Of a DNA stretch of 64,000 nt, positions 43,434 through 51,927 are shown in pieces. Source of the stretch: Oscillospiraceae bacterium (GTDB taxonomy: Bacteria > Bacillota_A > Clostridia > Oscillospirales > Oscillospiraceae); assembly GCA_017381835.1 (NCBI GenBank), contig JAFOBK010000035.1:1-64000 (forward strand). The letters are read 5' to 3'. The translations under genes and the position numbers were made by a program. The notes beneath the pieces were generated by a model, which ran no database searches, had not been told where the DNA came from, and was given only the letters and a program-made list of their open reading frames with translations. Numbering within the stretch: position 1 is the stretch's first letter; each line of letters begins with the position of its first letter.

Positions 43434-44092
43434 ATGTTGAAAGCGGTAATTTTTGATGTGGACGGTACCTTGCTGGATACAGAGCGTATCTATATGCAGG
43501 CCTGGAAGGACGCTGCGGCGGAGCTGGGCTATGTGATGCCGGATGAGGTGCTGCAGAAGACCAGAGCGGTCAATACAAAGGATGCGGCGCGGATCTTGAA
43601 GAGGAGATCGGCAATGGATTCTCCTATGAGAAGACCCGTCCCATTCGTGTGCGGATCGCAGAAGAGATTATCAAGCGGGAGAGCCCGATTCTGAAACCCG
43701 GTGTTACGGAACTGCTGGATATGCTGCAGGAAAAGGGCATCCGTGTGGCGGTTGCTTCTTCCACCAGCTTACAGGGCACCAAAGAACATTTGACAGAATC
43801 CCGGATCCTGGACCGCTTTGAAGTGGTTGTAGGCGGCGATATGGTGACCAAGGGCAAACCCAATCCCGATATCTTTTTGAAAGCGGCGGAGCTTTTGGGT
43901 CTGACGCCGGAGGAGTGCATTGTTGTGGAGGATTCTCCGGCGGGAATCCGGGCAGCCTACGCCGCAGGCATGAAAGCGGTTTTGGTGCCGGATCGGGCAG
44001 CAATCACGGAAGAGATCATTGCTATGTCCGATGTTGTGCTGAGTAGTCTTTATGAAATGCCGGATTATGTGGAAGGACTGATGAGAGCATGA
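43434..44092 (+). pseudogene. frameshifted beta-phosphoglucomutase-like HAD gene
   Basis: Two frames together make one HAD protein. 43434-about 43600 encodes MLKAVIFDVDGTLLDTERIYMQAW... ending DAARIL, and the +2 frame from about 43600 to 44092 encodes EEIGNGFSYEKTRPIRVRIAEEI... with VAVASST, KGKPNPD and VVEDSPAGIRAA. The switch lies near CTTGAAGAGGAG (about 43592-43603) and fits loss of a single base. All HAD motifs survive across the two parts. No slippery heptamer is present, so this is a recent mutation or a sequencing error rather than programmed shifting. The start of the next gene overlaps its end. Confidence 0.85.
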
Positions 44093-44850
44093 GAGAAAAA
44101 CTGGAAAAAATCATTCGCAGCGCAGGTGCGAAGCTTCTAACCGGTGAGGGCAGAACCGTCACGGAAAAAGAAGGCGTCGGTAATTATGTGACTGAGCTTG
44201 ACCAGAGCCTGCAGGAACAGCTGCGGGAAGAACTGGCAGTCCTTTTGCCGGAAGCCGGTTTCCAGGGAGAAGAGGGCGGCAAGAGCCAGACCTATGGCCT
44301 GCGGTGGATCGTGGACCCCATTGACGGTACGACTAATTTTATCCGGGGTCTTCACTATTCCTGTGTCTCCATTGCGCTGGCAGAGGACAACACACCTTTG
44401 CTGGGTGTGGTGTTTAACCCCTATACCGGCCAGTGTTACAGCGCTGAAAAGGGAAAGGGAGCCTGGTGTAACGGCGTTCCGCTGAATGTGTCTGATCGTA
44501 CCCTTGACCGGGCGCTGGTGAGCGTAGGATTTACCTCTTACGAGCGGGAACAGACGGATCGTATGTTCCGCCTTTTCCGTGGATTGTTCGATTGCTGTGA
44601 GGATATCCGCTCCTTTGGCTCTGCGGCTCTGGATCTGTGTGCGGTGGGCGCGGGCGGCCTGGATGTGTTTGCAGAACTGCTGCTAAAGCCCTGGGATTAT
44701 GCGGCAGCTGCTTGTATTATTACGGAAGCCGGCGGTGTCATTTCCGATCTTTCCGGAAATCCGCTCCCGCTGGACAGAGGCTCCGGTGTGCTGGCTGCGG
44801 ATAAAGCAGCCTATGAGCAGGCACTTGCGGTGTGTCTGCAGACAGAGTAA
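44089..44850 (+). CDS. inositol monophosphatase family protein
   Basis: 253 residues. Metal motif 1 is GEEGG (Glu pair, about 63), motif 2 WIVDPIDGTTNF (about 77-88) and the C-terminal motif LLKPWDYAAAACIITEAGG (about 205-223). It is an Mg-dependent, Li-sensitive type phosphatase of inositol-P or related sugar/amino-alcohol phosphates. Its ATG overlaps the HAD stop by 4 bases. Members of this fold serve as histidinol-phosphatase in some bacteria, of interest because the his operon here lacks that enzyme, but no sequence feature proves it. Confidence 0.9.
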   Translation: MREKLEKIIRSAGAKLLTGEGRTVTEKEGVGNYVTELDQSLQEQLREELAVLLPEAGFQGEEGGKSQTYGLRWIVDPIDGTTNFIRGLHYSCVSIALAEDNTPLLGVVFNPYTGQCYSAEKGKGAWCNGVPLNVSDRTLDRALVSVGFTSYEREQTDRMFRLFRGLFDCCEDIRSFGSAALDLCAVGAGGLDVFAELLLKPWDYAAAACIITEAGGVISDLSGNPLPLDRGSGVLAADKAAYEQALAVCLQTE

Positions 44851-44857
44851 TGAAAAA

Positions 44858-44882
44858 CACCCCCGGCTTCGGCCGGGGGTGT
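44858..44882. terminator. bidirectional terminator with TTCG loop
   Basis: CACCCCCGGC and its complement GCCGGGGGTG around a TTCG tetraloop. Confidence 0.8.
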
Positions 44883-44887
44883 CATGC

Positions 44888-45505
44888 TTATTCAGGGGTT
44901 TTCAGCAGCTGATGAGTCAGCTCCAGCTGGTGGTTCCAGTAGTCGGTTTCCTCCTGGGTGATGGTGCGGATCACACGGCAGGGATTGCCGGCAGCTACCA
45001 CACCGGAGGGAATGTCCTTTGTAACCACACTGCCTGCACCGATTACTGTATTGTCACCAATGGTCACACCGGGGCAGATCACGGAACTGCCGCCGATCCA
45101 CACATTGCTGCCAATGGTGACGGGAACGGGGTAGTCATAATGGGTGCTGCGGACTACGGGATCGATGGGGTGGTTGACCGCGTAAATGGCCACCTTGGGC
45201 CCCAGCATGACGTCGTCACCGATGGTAATATTGCCGCAATCCAGGAAAACACAATCGTAATTGCAGTAAAAATTCTTGCCAACCCGAATATTCCGGCCGT
45301 AATCGCAACGGAAGGGGGGTTCAATATAGGTGCCGTCGCCGGCTTCGGCAAACAGCTCCTTGGCAATTTCGCTGCGCTTGGCGCGCTCAGTTTCCAAAGT
45401 GGCATTGAGCAGGCGGGTCAGACGCTTGGCATTGTTATGGGCATTCAAAAGCTCTTCGTCCAGGGGGTAGAGATAACCGCCCAGTTGCAGCTGGCGTGGA
45501 TTCAT
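44888..45505 (-). CDS. maltose/galactoside O-acetyltransferase-like sugar acetyltransferase
   Basis: 205 residues, left-handed beta-helix hexapeptide acetyltransferase (LacA/Maa type). The N-terminal Mac domain is LYPLDEELLNAHNNAKRLTRLLN. Hexapeptide repeats run about 70-185 (IRVGKNFYCNYDCVFLD, ITIGDDVMLGPKVAIY, the catalytic His in YAVNHPIDP, VTIGSNVWIGGSSVICPGVTIGDNTVIGAGSVVTKDIP). The start at 45505 has GGAGG 7 bases upstream; upstream extension would run through the promoter. Acceptor sugar is unknown. Confidence 0.92.
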   Translation of the reverse strand: MNPRQLQLGGYLYPLDEELLNAHNNAKRLTRLLNATLETERAKRSEIAKELFAEAGDGTYIEPPFRCDYGRNIRVGKNFYCNYDCVFLDCGNITIGDDVMLGPKVAIYAVNHPIDPVVRSTHYDYPVPVTIGSNVWIGGSSVICPGVTIGDNTVIGAGSVVTKDIPSGVVAAGNPCRVIRTITQEETDYWNHQLELTHQLLKTPE

Positions 45506-45539
45506 GGAATGATCCTCCAATCGTTTCATTTCTGCTACT

Positions 45540-45603
45540 ACTATAGAAAGGTAGCTGGCCTTTGTCAATGAGGATTGACAAAGGAATGGGAAGATTTTAT
45601 GAT
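45540..45603. promoter_or_regulatory. back-to-back promoters whose -35 boxes form a perfect inverted repeat
   Basis: CCTTTGTCAAT (45559-45569) and ATTGACAAAGG (45574-45584) are perfect inverted arms 4 bases apart. Each holds a TTGACA. Plus strand: TTGACA 45575-45580, 17 bases, TATGAT 45598-45603. Minus strand: TTGACA 45568-45563, 17 bases, TATAGT 45545-45540. The genes on both sides should be transcribed together. Confidence 0.8.
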
Positions 45604-45628
45604 AAAGAAAAGGAAAGGGGTGGGGAAT

Positions 45629-46669
45629 ATGACGATTACAGAGTTTTATCGTATTTTTTCTTCCGATTGCACCGCCGGCTGCGGCAATCAGCTTTTGGCA
45701 AAGCTTTCTGAGCCTGTGACCAAGACCGGCCGCTGTTGGTTTAAACTCTCTCATGGCGGTGAAAACTATGCCCTGCTTTTCTCCAATGTGATTGACAGCA
45801 CCTACGATGACGGCGCAATCAGCCGCCCCGGCGATGCGGGCGGTGATTGGACGATCCAAGGGATGCGGGTGGGCCTATGTAAAGGGTTTAAAGAAGAACC
45901 TGCTCTGTGGAAAACGGTTACCTTTGACGGAACAGAAGAAAAGAAGGTTTCCGGAAGGGAAATCTTTGGGTCAGATCCGATTTCCCTAAATGCCGGGGCA
46001 GGGGAGTGGCTGTGCTATGAAATCAGCTTCACTGGCAGCTGTTTCCCTTATCATGAGGAAGCAGTGCTGACTATGCTGCCGGATAAGCAGATGCCGCTGC
46101 CGCTGATGATCGGCAGCGACCGAAAGGTTTCTGAGAGAATTGGATTCCTGGGCGACTCCATCACCCAGGGCTGCGGCACGGAAGACGATTCCTATACCCA
46201 TTGGGTAGCCAAAATTGCGGAGAAACTGCCGGAAAGCTGCAGCGTGTGGGATCTGGGTATCGGTTATGCCCGGGCTGCGGACGCTGCCACCGACGGAGAA
46301 TGGCTGAAAAGAGCCAAACAATGCGATAAAGTCCATGTGTGCTTTGGTGTCAACGATACCCTGCGCAACTATCGCGCAGAGGAAATTCTGCAGAACATGC
46401 AGAGGATCGTCAGCAAACTGAAGGAAGCCGGCTGCCAGGTCATTCTTCTCACGCTGCCGCCTTTTGACCTGGAGGGGGAGCAGAGAATCCAATGGCAGAA
46501 GGTGAATAAGACCATTCGGGAGAGCCTTTCTAAGGAAGCGGACGGACTTTTCGACATTGCCGCTATCCTGGGACAGGCAGCACCCAATGAGCACCTTTGC
46601 ATCTATGGCGGTCATCCCAATGCCCATGGCTGCGCAGTCGTCGCGGAAGCGTATTTGCAGCAAATGTAA
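45629..46669 (+). CDS. SGNH/GDSL-type hydrolase
   Basis: 346 residues. An N-terminal beta-sandwich-like region (about 1-165) precedes the SGNH domain (about 170-346): block I GFLGDSITQGCG with the nucleophile Ser, block III FGVNDT, and the C-terminal GGHPNAHG His. No signal peptide, so it is cytoplasmic. Esterase or deacetylase action on sugar or glycan acetyl groups is likely in view of the divergent sugar acetyltransferase. The start at 45629 follows AGGAAAGGGG; earlier ATG codons at 45575 and 45599 lie at or upstream of the promoter -10. Confidence 0.85.
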   Translation: MTITEFYRIFSSDCTAGCGNQLLAKLSEPVTKTGRCWFKLSHGGENYALLFSNVIDSTYDDGAISRPGDAGGDWTIQGMRVGLCKGFKEEPALWKTVTFDGTEEKKVSGREIFGSDPISLNAGAGEWLCYEISFTGSCFPYHEEAVLTMLPDKQMPLPLMIGSDRKVSERIGFLGDSITQGCGTEDDSYTHWVAKIAEKLPESCSVWDLGIGYARAADAATDGEWLKRAKQCDKVHVCFGVNDTLRNYRAEEILQNMQRIVSKLKEAGCQVILLTLPPFDLEGEQRIQWQKVNKTIRESLSKEADGLFDIAAILGQAAPNEHLCIYGGHPNAHGCAVVAEAYLQQM

Positions 46670-46674
46670 AAATT

Positions 46675-46702
46675 AGAGCCTGTTGCTAAAGCAACAGGCT
46701 CT
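46675..46702. terminator. bidirectional terminator
   Basis: AGAGCCTGTTGC and its exact complement around a TAAA loop, between the converging hydrolase and nitroreductase genes. Confidence 0.82.
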
Positions 46703-46706
46703 GTAT

Positions 46707-47273
46707 TTATTTCTTTAGAACAATAAGCTGCTCGGCGCTCCATTTGGGAACCAGGAAAGTACCTTCTTCGTCCCGGGTATAGCGGACAGTATCTTCCATC
46801 GGCACCACATGACTCTCCTGGTCGGGATAGCCAACGGCCAGCACCAGCTCCGGCTGAAGATTCTCCGGAAGCTGCAGCAGGGCAGAAAGATTTGCGGCAT
46901 GGAAATTAGCGATGGGGCAGGTGGCCAGACCTTTTTCTACTGCTGCCAACATCAACATAGTGGAGGCAGCGCCCACATCGTAGTCGCACTTTTGGCGCAC
47001 GGTGTCATCCCGCAGCAGGATCACATAGGCGGTGGGGCGCTGGTCTTCTGCGATGGTATAACCGGGAAGATAGGCTGCCCAGCGCAGGTCGGCGAAAACG
47101 GCATCGCACAGCGCTTGGTCAGTGATCAGAGCAAAGCGGATCGGCTGCAGATTGCCCCCGGAGGGGTACAGACGGGCAATATCCACAAGCTCCCGGAGAA
47201 TGTCGGCAGGAACCGGATCCGGACGGAATTTGCGGATAGAGCGGCGATTTTTCATGGCTTCAAAAGTATTCAT
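46707..47273 (-). CDS. nitroreductase family protein
   Basis: 188 residues, FMN-dependent oxidoreductase fold. FMN motifs NRRSIRKFRPDPV (N-terminus), YPSGGNLQPIRF and the C-terminal GYPDQE region are visible. It probably reduces nitro-aromatics or quinones with NAD(P)H; substrate unknown. The ATG at 47273 has AGGAGG 8 bases upstream. Its promoter is TTGACA (47326-47321), 18 bases, TATTGT (47302-47297). Confidence 0.88.
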   Translation of the reverse strand: MNTFEAMKNRRSIRKFRPDPVPADILRELVDIARLYPSGGNLQPIRFALITDQALCDAVFADLRWAAYLPGYTIAEDQRPTAYVILLRDDTVRQKCDYDVGAASTMLMLAAVEKGLATCPIANFHAANLSALLQLPENLQPELVLAVGYPDQESHVVPMEDTVRYTRDEEGTFLVPKWSAEQLIVLKK

Positions 47274-47338
47274 AGCCTGCACCTCCTTATAATATTACAA
47301 TAGCATTTTCCTGGTCTTTCTGTCAATAAGATCCTTTG

Positions 47339-47351
47339 GTGATAATATCAC
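47339..47351. promoter_or_regulatory. palindrome between divergent nitroreductase and SDR genes
   Basis: GTGATAATATCAC is a perfect 13-base palindrome placed 13 bases upstream of the nitroreductase -35 and upstream of the SDR gene. It could be an operator serving both. Confidence 0.4.
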
Positions 47352-47409
47352 AGATAATTTCTCCGCACTTCGTTATACTGACATTACAAAACAAAAGGAG
47401 GTTTTCTCT

Positions 47410-48156
47410 ATGAGATTAAAGGATAAAGTAGCGATCATTACAGGCGGCAGCCGGGGCATCGGCTATGCCACTGCTGATAAATTTCTCTCCGAGGGAGCAA
47501 AAGTTATCCTTACTGCCAGTTCCCAGGAATCTGCCGACCAGGCAGTAGCAAAGCTTCGGGAGAAGTATCCGAATAGTAAAATCATGGGTATCAGCCCCAA
47601 TTTGGCCAATTACCAGGAGGTGCAGGACGCTTTTGTTATTGCCACTGCCCAGTTCGGCTGCGTGGATGTGCTGGTAAATAATGCCGGTGTTTCCGAGCGC
47701 ACTCCTTTTATGGAGTACACCGAGGAGACCTTCGACAAGGTGATGGATCTGAATGTCAAGGGTGTGTTCAATGCTACCCGGGCAGCGGTTCACTGCATGG
47801 TGGCAAGGGGCAGCGGTGTGATTCTGTCTACCTCTTCCATGGTGAGTATTTCCGGTCAGCCCAGCGGCTTTGCGTATCCTGCGTCTAAGTATGCGGTAAA
47901 TGGCCTTACGGTCTCTTTGGCAAGAGAGTTAGGACCCAAGGGTATTCGCGTCAACGCGGTAGCTCCCGGTATCACCCAGACGGATATGATGAAGGCAGTA
48001 CCCAAAGAAGTAATCGATCCTCTGGTCAGCCAGATCCCCCTGCGCCGCCTGGGTCAACCCGAGGACATTGCCAATGCATTCCTCTTCCTGGCCTCCGATG
48101 AAGCCTCTTATATCGCCGGTGTGGTGCTGAGTGTGGACGGCATGGCAAGAAGCTGA
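47410..48156 (+). CDS. short-chain dehydrogenase/reductase, FabG-like
   Basis: 248 residues, classical SDR. Cofactor motif TGGSRGIGYAT (glycine-rich, Arg suggests NADP or NAD use), NNAG in VLVNNAGVSE, catalytic Ser in STSSMVS and Tyr/Lys in YPASKYAV, and the C-terminal SYIAGVVLSVDGMARS. AAAGGAGG precedes the ATG. FabG-type ketoacyl reductase is the default label, but stand-alone SDRs in gut Clostridia act on many alcohols and steroids; no neighbour fixes the substrate. Confidence 0.88.
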   Translation: MRLKDKVAIITGGSRGIGYATADKFLSEGAKVILTASSQESADQAVAKLREKYPNSKIMGISPNLANYQEVQDAFVIATAQFGCVDVLVNNAGVSERTPFMEYTEETFDKVMDLNVKGVFNATRAAVHCMVARGSGVILSTSSMVSISGQPSGFAYPASKYAVNGLTVSLARELGPKGIRVNAVAPGITQTDMMKAVPKEVIDPLVSQIPLRRLGQPEDIANAFLFLASDEASYIAGVVLSVDGMARS

Positions 48157-48168
48157 CAGATTTTATAG

Positions 48169-48197
48169 TCCCCCGTCTTTGGAACGGGGGATTTTTT
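48169..48197 (+). terminator. terminator after the SDR gene
   Basis: TCCCCCGT and its complement around a 7-base loop followed by six T. Confidence 0.85.
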
Positions 48198-48209
48198 ATG
48201 TATTTTTAT

Positions 48210-48238
48210 TTTACATTTTCTGCAAGATGTGGTATAAT
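48210..48238 (+). promoter_or_regulatory. promoter of carB
   Basis: TTTACA at 48210-48215, a 17-base spacer and TATAAT at 48233-48238. A start near 48245 leaves a 35-base leader before the ATG at 48280. Confidence 0.75.
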
Positions 48239-48279
48239 GCGGGGCAACTATGAATAAATTTACAATCGAGGCGACAATT

Positions 48280-51200
48280 ATGACAAAGAAAAAAGCGCTG
48301 ATTATTGGTTCCGGCCCTATTATCATTGGTCAGGCCTGCGAGTTTGACTATTCCGGCACCCAGGCCTGCAAGGCTCTGCGGAATCTGGGCTATGAGATCG
48401 TGCTGGTCAACTCCAATCCGGCCACTATTATGACGGACCCGGAGATGGCGGATGCCACCTACATTGAGCCGCTGAATGTGGCAAGATTAGAGCAGATCAT
48501 TGCCAAGGAGCGGCCTGATGTGCTGCTGCCCAACCTGGGCGGCCAGTCCGGCCTGAACCTCTGCTCTGAGCTTGCCCAGGCGGGTGTGCTGGAGAAGTAC
48601 AATGTGGAGGTTATCGGCGTCCAGGTGGATGCCATCGAACGCGGCGAAGACCGGATTGCCTTTAAGAACACCATGGACAGCCTGGGTATTGAGATGGCAA
48701 GAAGCGAGGTGGCCTACTCTGTAGAGGAGGCGCTGGCCATTGCCGATAAGCTGGGTTATCCCGTGGTTCTGCGGCCTGCCTACACTATGGGCGGCGCCGG
48801 CGGCGGTCTGGTGTATAATATGGACGAGCTGCGCACCGTCTGCGCAAGAGGTCTGCAGGCCAGCCTGGTGGGCCAGGTGCTGGTGGAAGAGTCTATCTTA
48901 GGCTGGGAAGAACTGGAACTGGAAGTGGTCCGCGATAAGGACGGCAATATGATCACCGTCTGCTTCATTGAAAATATCGACCCGCTGGGTGTCCACACCG
49001 GTGACTCCTTCTGCTCTGCTCCCATGCTGACCATTCCCGAGTATGTGCAGAAGCGGCTGCAGGAGAAGTCCTATAAGATCGTGGAGTCTGTCCAGGTCAT
49101 CGGCGGCACCAATGTCCAGTGGGCCCATGACCCCAAGACCGACCGGGATATCGTCATTGAAATTAACCCCCGTACCTCCCGTTCTTCTGCTTTGGCATCC
49201 AAGGCCACCGGCTTCCCCATTGCCCTGGTGTCTGCTATGCTGGCTACCGGCCTGACGCTGAAGGATATCCCCTGCGGTAAGTACGGCACGCTGGATAAGT
49301 ATGTGCCCGATGGTGACTATGTGGTCATCAAGTTTGCCCGCTGGGCCTTTGAAAAGTTCAAGGGCGTGCAGGATAAGCTGGGCACCCAGATGCGTGCCGT
49401 GGGCGAAGTTATGAGCATCGGCAAGACCTACAAGGAGGCCTTCCAGAAGGCCATCCGCAGCCTGGAGACCGGTCGTCCCGGCCTTGGCCATGCAAAGGAC
49501 TTTGACAGCCTTTCCAAGGAGGAACTGCTGCGGCGGCTCCATACCCCCTCCAGCGAGCGGCATTTTATGATGTATGAAGCCCTGAGAAAGGGTGCAACCG
49601 TGGAGGAGATCCATCAGATCACCAAGGTTAAGCATTGGTTTATCAGCCAGATGCAGGAACTGGTGATGGAAGAGGAAGCGCTGATGGCCAACAAGGGTCA
49701 GCTTCCTGCGGATGAAGCGCTGATCAGCGCCAAGAAGAACGGTTTCTCTGATAAGTACTTAAGTAAGATTTTGGAAATTTCCGAAGATGCGATCCGCAAC
49801 CGCCGTATGGAGCTGGGTGTGGAGGAAAATTGGGAGCCCGTTCATGTCAGCGGTACCCAGGATAAGGCCTACTACTATTCCACCTACAACGGCACTGACC
49901 GCAACCCCATCGGGGAGGAAAAACCCAAGGTGATGATCCTGGGCGGCGGCCCCAACCGTATCGGCCAGGGTATCGAATTTGACTACTGCTGTGTCCATGC
50001 CTCCCTGGCGCTGAAAGCTTTGGGCTTTGAGACCATCATCGTCAACTGTAATCCTGAAACCGTGTCCACCGACTATGACACCTCCGATAAGCTGTACTTT
50101 GAGCCTCTGACCCTGGAGGATGTTTTAAGCATCTATAAGAAAGAAAAGCCCGTGGGTGTTATCGCCCAGTTCGGCGGCCAGACTCCTCTTAACCTGGCAG
50201 CAGACCTGGAGAAAAATGGTGTAAAGATCCTGGGTACTCCCCCTGCGGTTATTGACCTGGCAGAGGATCGTGATCTGTTCCGGGCCATGATGGAAAAGCT
50301 TCAGATTCCCATGCCCGAGTCAGGCATGGCAGTCACCGTGGACGAGGCTTTGGAAATTGCTGAAAAGATCGGCTATCCCGTTATGGTGCGGCCTTCCTAT
50401 GTGCTGGGCGGCCGTGGTATGGAAGTGGTCTATGACCCTGAGAACCTGAAGAAATACATGGCTGCTGCCGTAGGTGTGACCCCTGACCGGCCGATTCTCA
50501 TTGACCGGTTCCTGAATCATGCCATGGAGTGCGAAGCAGATGCCATCAGCGACGGTGTGCATGCTTTTGTGCCGGCTGTAATGGAGCATATTGAGCTTGC
50601 CGGTGTCCACTCCGGTGACTCTGCCTGCATCATTCCCTCCCGTCATATCAGTGAAGAAAATGTAGCGACCATCAAGGAATACACCCGCAAGATCGCCCAG
50701 GAGATGGGTGTCAAGGGCCTGATGAATATGCAGTATGCCATTGAAAACGGTAAGGTCTTCGTACTGGAAGCAAACCCCAGAGCCTCCCGTACAGTTCCTC
50801 TGGTTTCCAAGGTTTGCAACATTCGCATGGTGCCTTTGGCTATCGACATTGTGACGAGAGAACTGACCGGCCGGGAGTCTCCTGTAAAGGATCTGAAAGA
50901 GCGGGATATTCCCTATTATGGCGTCAAGGAAGCGGTGTTCCCCTTTAATATGTTCCCTGAGGTAGATCCCATTCTCGGCCCCGAGATGCGCTCTACCGGC
51001 GAGGTTTTGGGCCTGTCCCACTTCTATGGCGAGGCCTTCTACAAGGCTCAGGAGGCCACTCAGACCAGCCTGCCCCTATCCGGACGGGTGCTGATCTCCG
51101 TGTCCGATCAGGATAAGGAAGAGATGATTGAAGTGGCCCGTGACCTGCTGGCATCCGGTTTCCGGATCCTGGCTACCAAGGGCAATCAAAAGGCACTTAC

Positions 51201-51492
51201 CGATGCGGGCATCCTCTCTGAGTTTGTGTATAAGCTGGATGAGGGCCGTCCCAACATCAACGATATGATCGTCAATGGCAAGGTGGATCTGATCATCAAT
51301 ACTCCCATTGGTGCCAATGAGACATCCGATGACAGCTATCTGCGTAAGGCAGCCATCAAGAAGAAGGTGCCTTATATCACCACCATCGCTGCCGCTAAGG
51401 CAGCAGCCAGCGGCATTAAGTCCATGAATAAGCCCGGCTGCGGTGTGATCAAGTCCCTCCAGGAGCTCCACGCAGAGATCAAAGAAAAGTAA
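48280..51492 (+). CDS. carB: carbamoyl-phosphate synthase large subunit
   Basis: 1070 residues. It makes carbamoyl phosphate from ammonia (from the CarA glutaminase), bicarbonate and two ATP, for arginine and pyrimidine synthesis. Two ATP-grasp halves are visible: 1-400 (GSGPIIIGQACEFDYSGTQA, RPAYTMGGAGGG) and 545-935 (GGGPNRIGQGIEFDYCCVHA, RPSYVLGGRGME), an oligomerisation domain about 400-545, and a C-terminal MGS-like allosteric domain about 935-1070. The start at 48280 gives MTKKKALIIGSGP with GAGGCG upstream; an ATG at 48250 lies only about five bases past the expected transcript start. No carA is beside it. Confidence 0.95.
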   Translation: MTKKKALIIGSGPIIIGQACEFDYSGTQACKALRNLGYEIVLVNSNPATIMTDPEMADATYIEPLNVARLEQIIAKERPDVLLPNLGGQSGLNLCSELAQAGVLEKYNVEVIGVQVDAIERGEDRIAFKNTMDSLGIEMARSEVAYSVEEALAIADKLGYPVVLRPAYTMGGAGGGLVYNMDELRTVCARGLQASLVGQVLVEESILGWEELELEVVRDKDGNMITVCFIENIDPLGVHTGDSFCSAPMLTIPEYVQKRLQEKSYKIVESVQVIGGTNVQWAHDPKTDRDIVIEINPRTSRSSALASKATGFPIALVSAMLATGLTLKDIPCGKYGTLDKYVPDGDYVVIKFARWAFEKFKGVQDKLGTQMRAVGEVMSIGKTYKEAFQKAIRSLETGRPGLGHAKDFDSLSKEELLRRLHTPSSERHFMMYEALRKGATVEEIHQITKVKHWFISQMQELVMEEEALMANKGQLPADEALISAKKNGFSDKYLSKILEISEDAIRNRRMELGVEENWEPVHVSGTQDKAYYYSTYNGTDRNPIGEEKPKVMILGGGPNRIGQGIEFDYCCVHASLALKALGFETIIVNCNPETVSTDYDTSDKLYFEPLTLEDVLSIYKKEKPVGVIAQFGGQTPLNLAADLEKNGVKILGTPPAVIDLAEDRDLFRAMMEKLQIPMPESGMAVTVDEALEIAEKIGYPVMVRPSYVLGGRGMEVVYDPENLKKYMAAAVGVTPDRPILIDRFLNHAMECEADAISDGVHAFVPAVMEHIELAGVHSGDSACIIPSRHISEENVATIKEYTRKIAQEMGVKGLMNMQYAIENGKVFVLEANPRASRTVPLVSKVCNIRMVPLAIDIVTRELTGRESPVKDLKERDIPYYGVKEAVFPFNMFPEVDPILGPEMRSTGEVLGLSHFYGEAFYKAQEATQTSLPLSGRVLISVSDQDKEEMIEVARDLLASGFRILATKGNQKALTDAGILSEFVYKLDEGRPNINDMIVNGKVDLIINTPIGANETSDDSYLRKAAIKKKVPYITTIAAAKAAASGIKSMNKPGCGVIKSLQELHAEIKEK

Positions 51493-51500
51493 AAAACGGC

Positions 51501-51539
51501 AAGCATCCCACAGAATTCCTGCTGTGGGATGCTTTTTTT
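51501..51539 (+). terminator. terminator after carB
   Basis: AAGCATCCCACAG and its complement around an 8-base loop, followed by seven T. Confidence 0.88.
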
Positions 51540-51569
51540 GTGCACTGTAGAAAAGTTGTTGTTTGCGTA

Positions 51570-51598
51570 TTGACTTTAGCACACTAAAGTGCTAAAAT
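51570..51598 (+). promoter_or_regulatory. his operon promoter with palindromic operator
   Basis: TTGACT at 51570-51575, a 17-base spacer, TAAAAT at 51593-51598. A palindrome TTTAGCAC-N6-GTGCTAAA (51575-51596) fills the spacer and overlaps both boxes, so bound protein would block RNA polymerase. The first gene is a TrpR-family regulator, the probable binder. Confidence 0.8.
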
Positions 51599-51627
51599 GT
51601 GAAAAACTATCTTAGGGGTGGAAGCAT

Positions 51628-51927
51628 ATGAAGCCTTACCATAATAAAGACATGGACTTTTTATATCGTGGCATTCTGAGCCTGCAAACCAGAGAAGAGT
51701 GCTATGCGTTCTTTGAAGATATCTGCACCATCAAGGAATTGCAGGCAATGGCCCAGCGGTTCCGGGTAGCGGCGCAATTGCGGGATAATAGAAACTACAA
51801 TGAGATCCAGGCCCAGACCGGTGCCAGTTCGGCAACCATCAGCCGGGTCAATAAATGCTTGCTTTACGGAGACGGCGGCTATGCCACTGTGCTGGAGCGC
51901 ATGGGAAAGGAGCAGGAGAATGGATAA
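51628..51927 (+). CDS. hisR: YerC/YecD-family TrpR-like repressor, likely histidine regulator
   Basis: 99 residues, all-helical TrpR-like protein with helix-turn-helix IKELQAMAQRFRVAAQLRDNRNYNEIQAQTGASSATISRVNKCLLYG (about residues 35-80). TrpR-family proteins of this type have been linked to histidine genes in Firmicutes. It is the first gene of the his operon and its own promoter holds a palindrome, so negative autoregulation of the whole operon with histidine as corepressor is likely. GGGGTGG precedes the ATG. Its stop overlaps the hisZ start by 8 bases. Confidence 0.88.
   Translation: MKPYHNKDMDFLYRGILSLQTREECYAFFEDICTIKELQAMAQRFRVAAQLRDNRNYNEIQAQTGASSATISRVNKCLLYGDGGYATVLERMGKEQENG

Noticed and set aside
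43580..43620. Programmed ribosomal frameshifting in the HAD gene
   Set aside because: No slippery heptamer, stimulatory pseudoknot or internal Shine-Dalgarno is evident, and this family does not use frameshifting; mutation or sequencing error is simpler.
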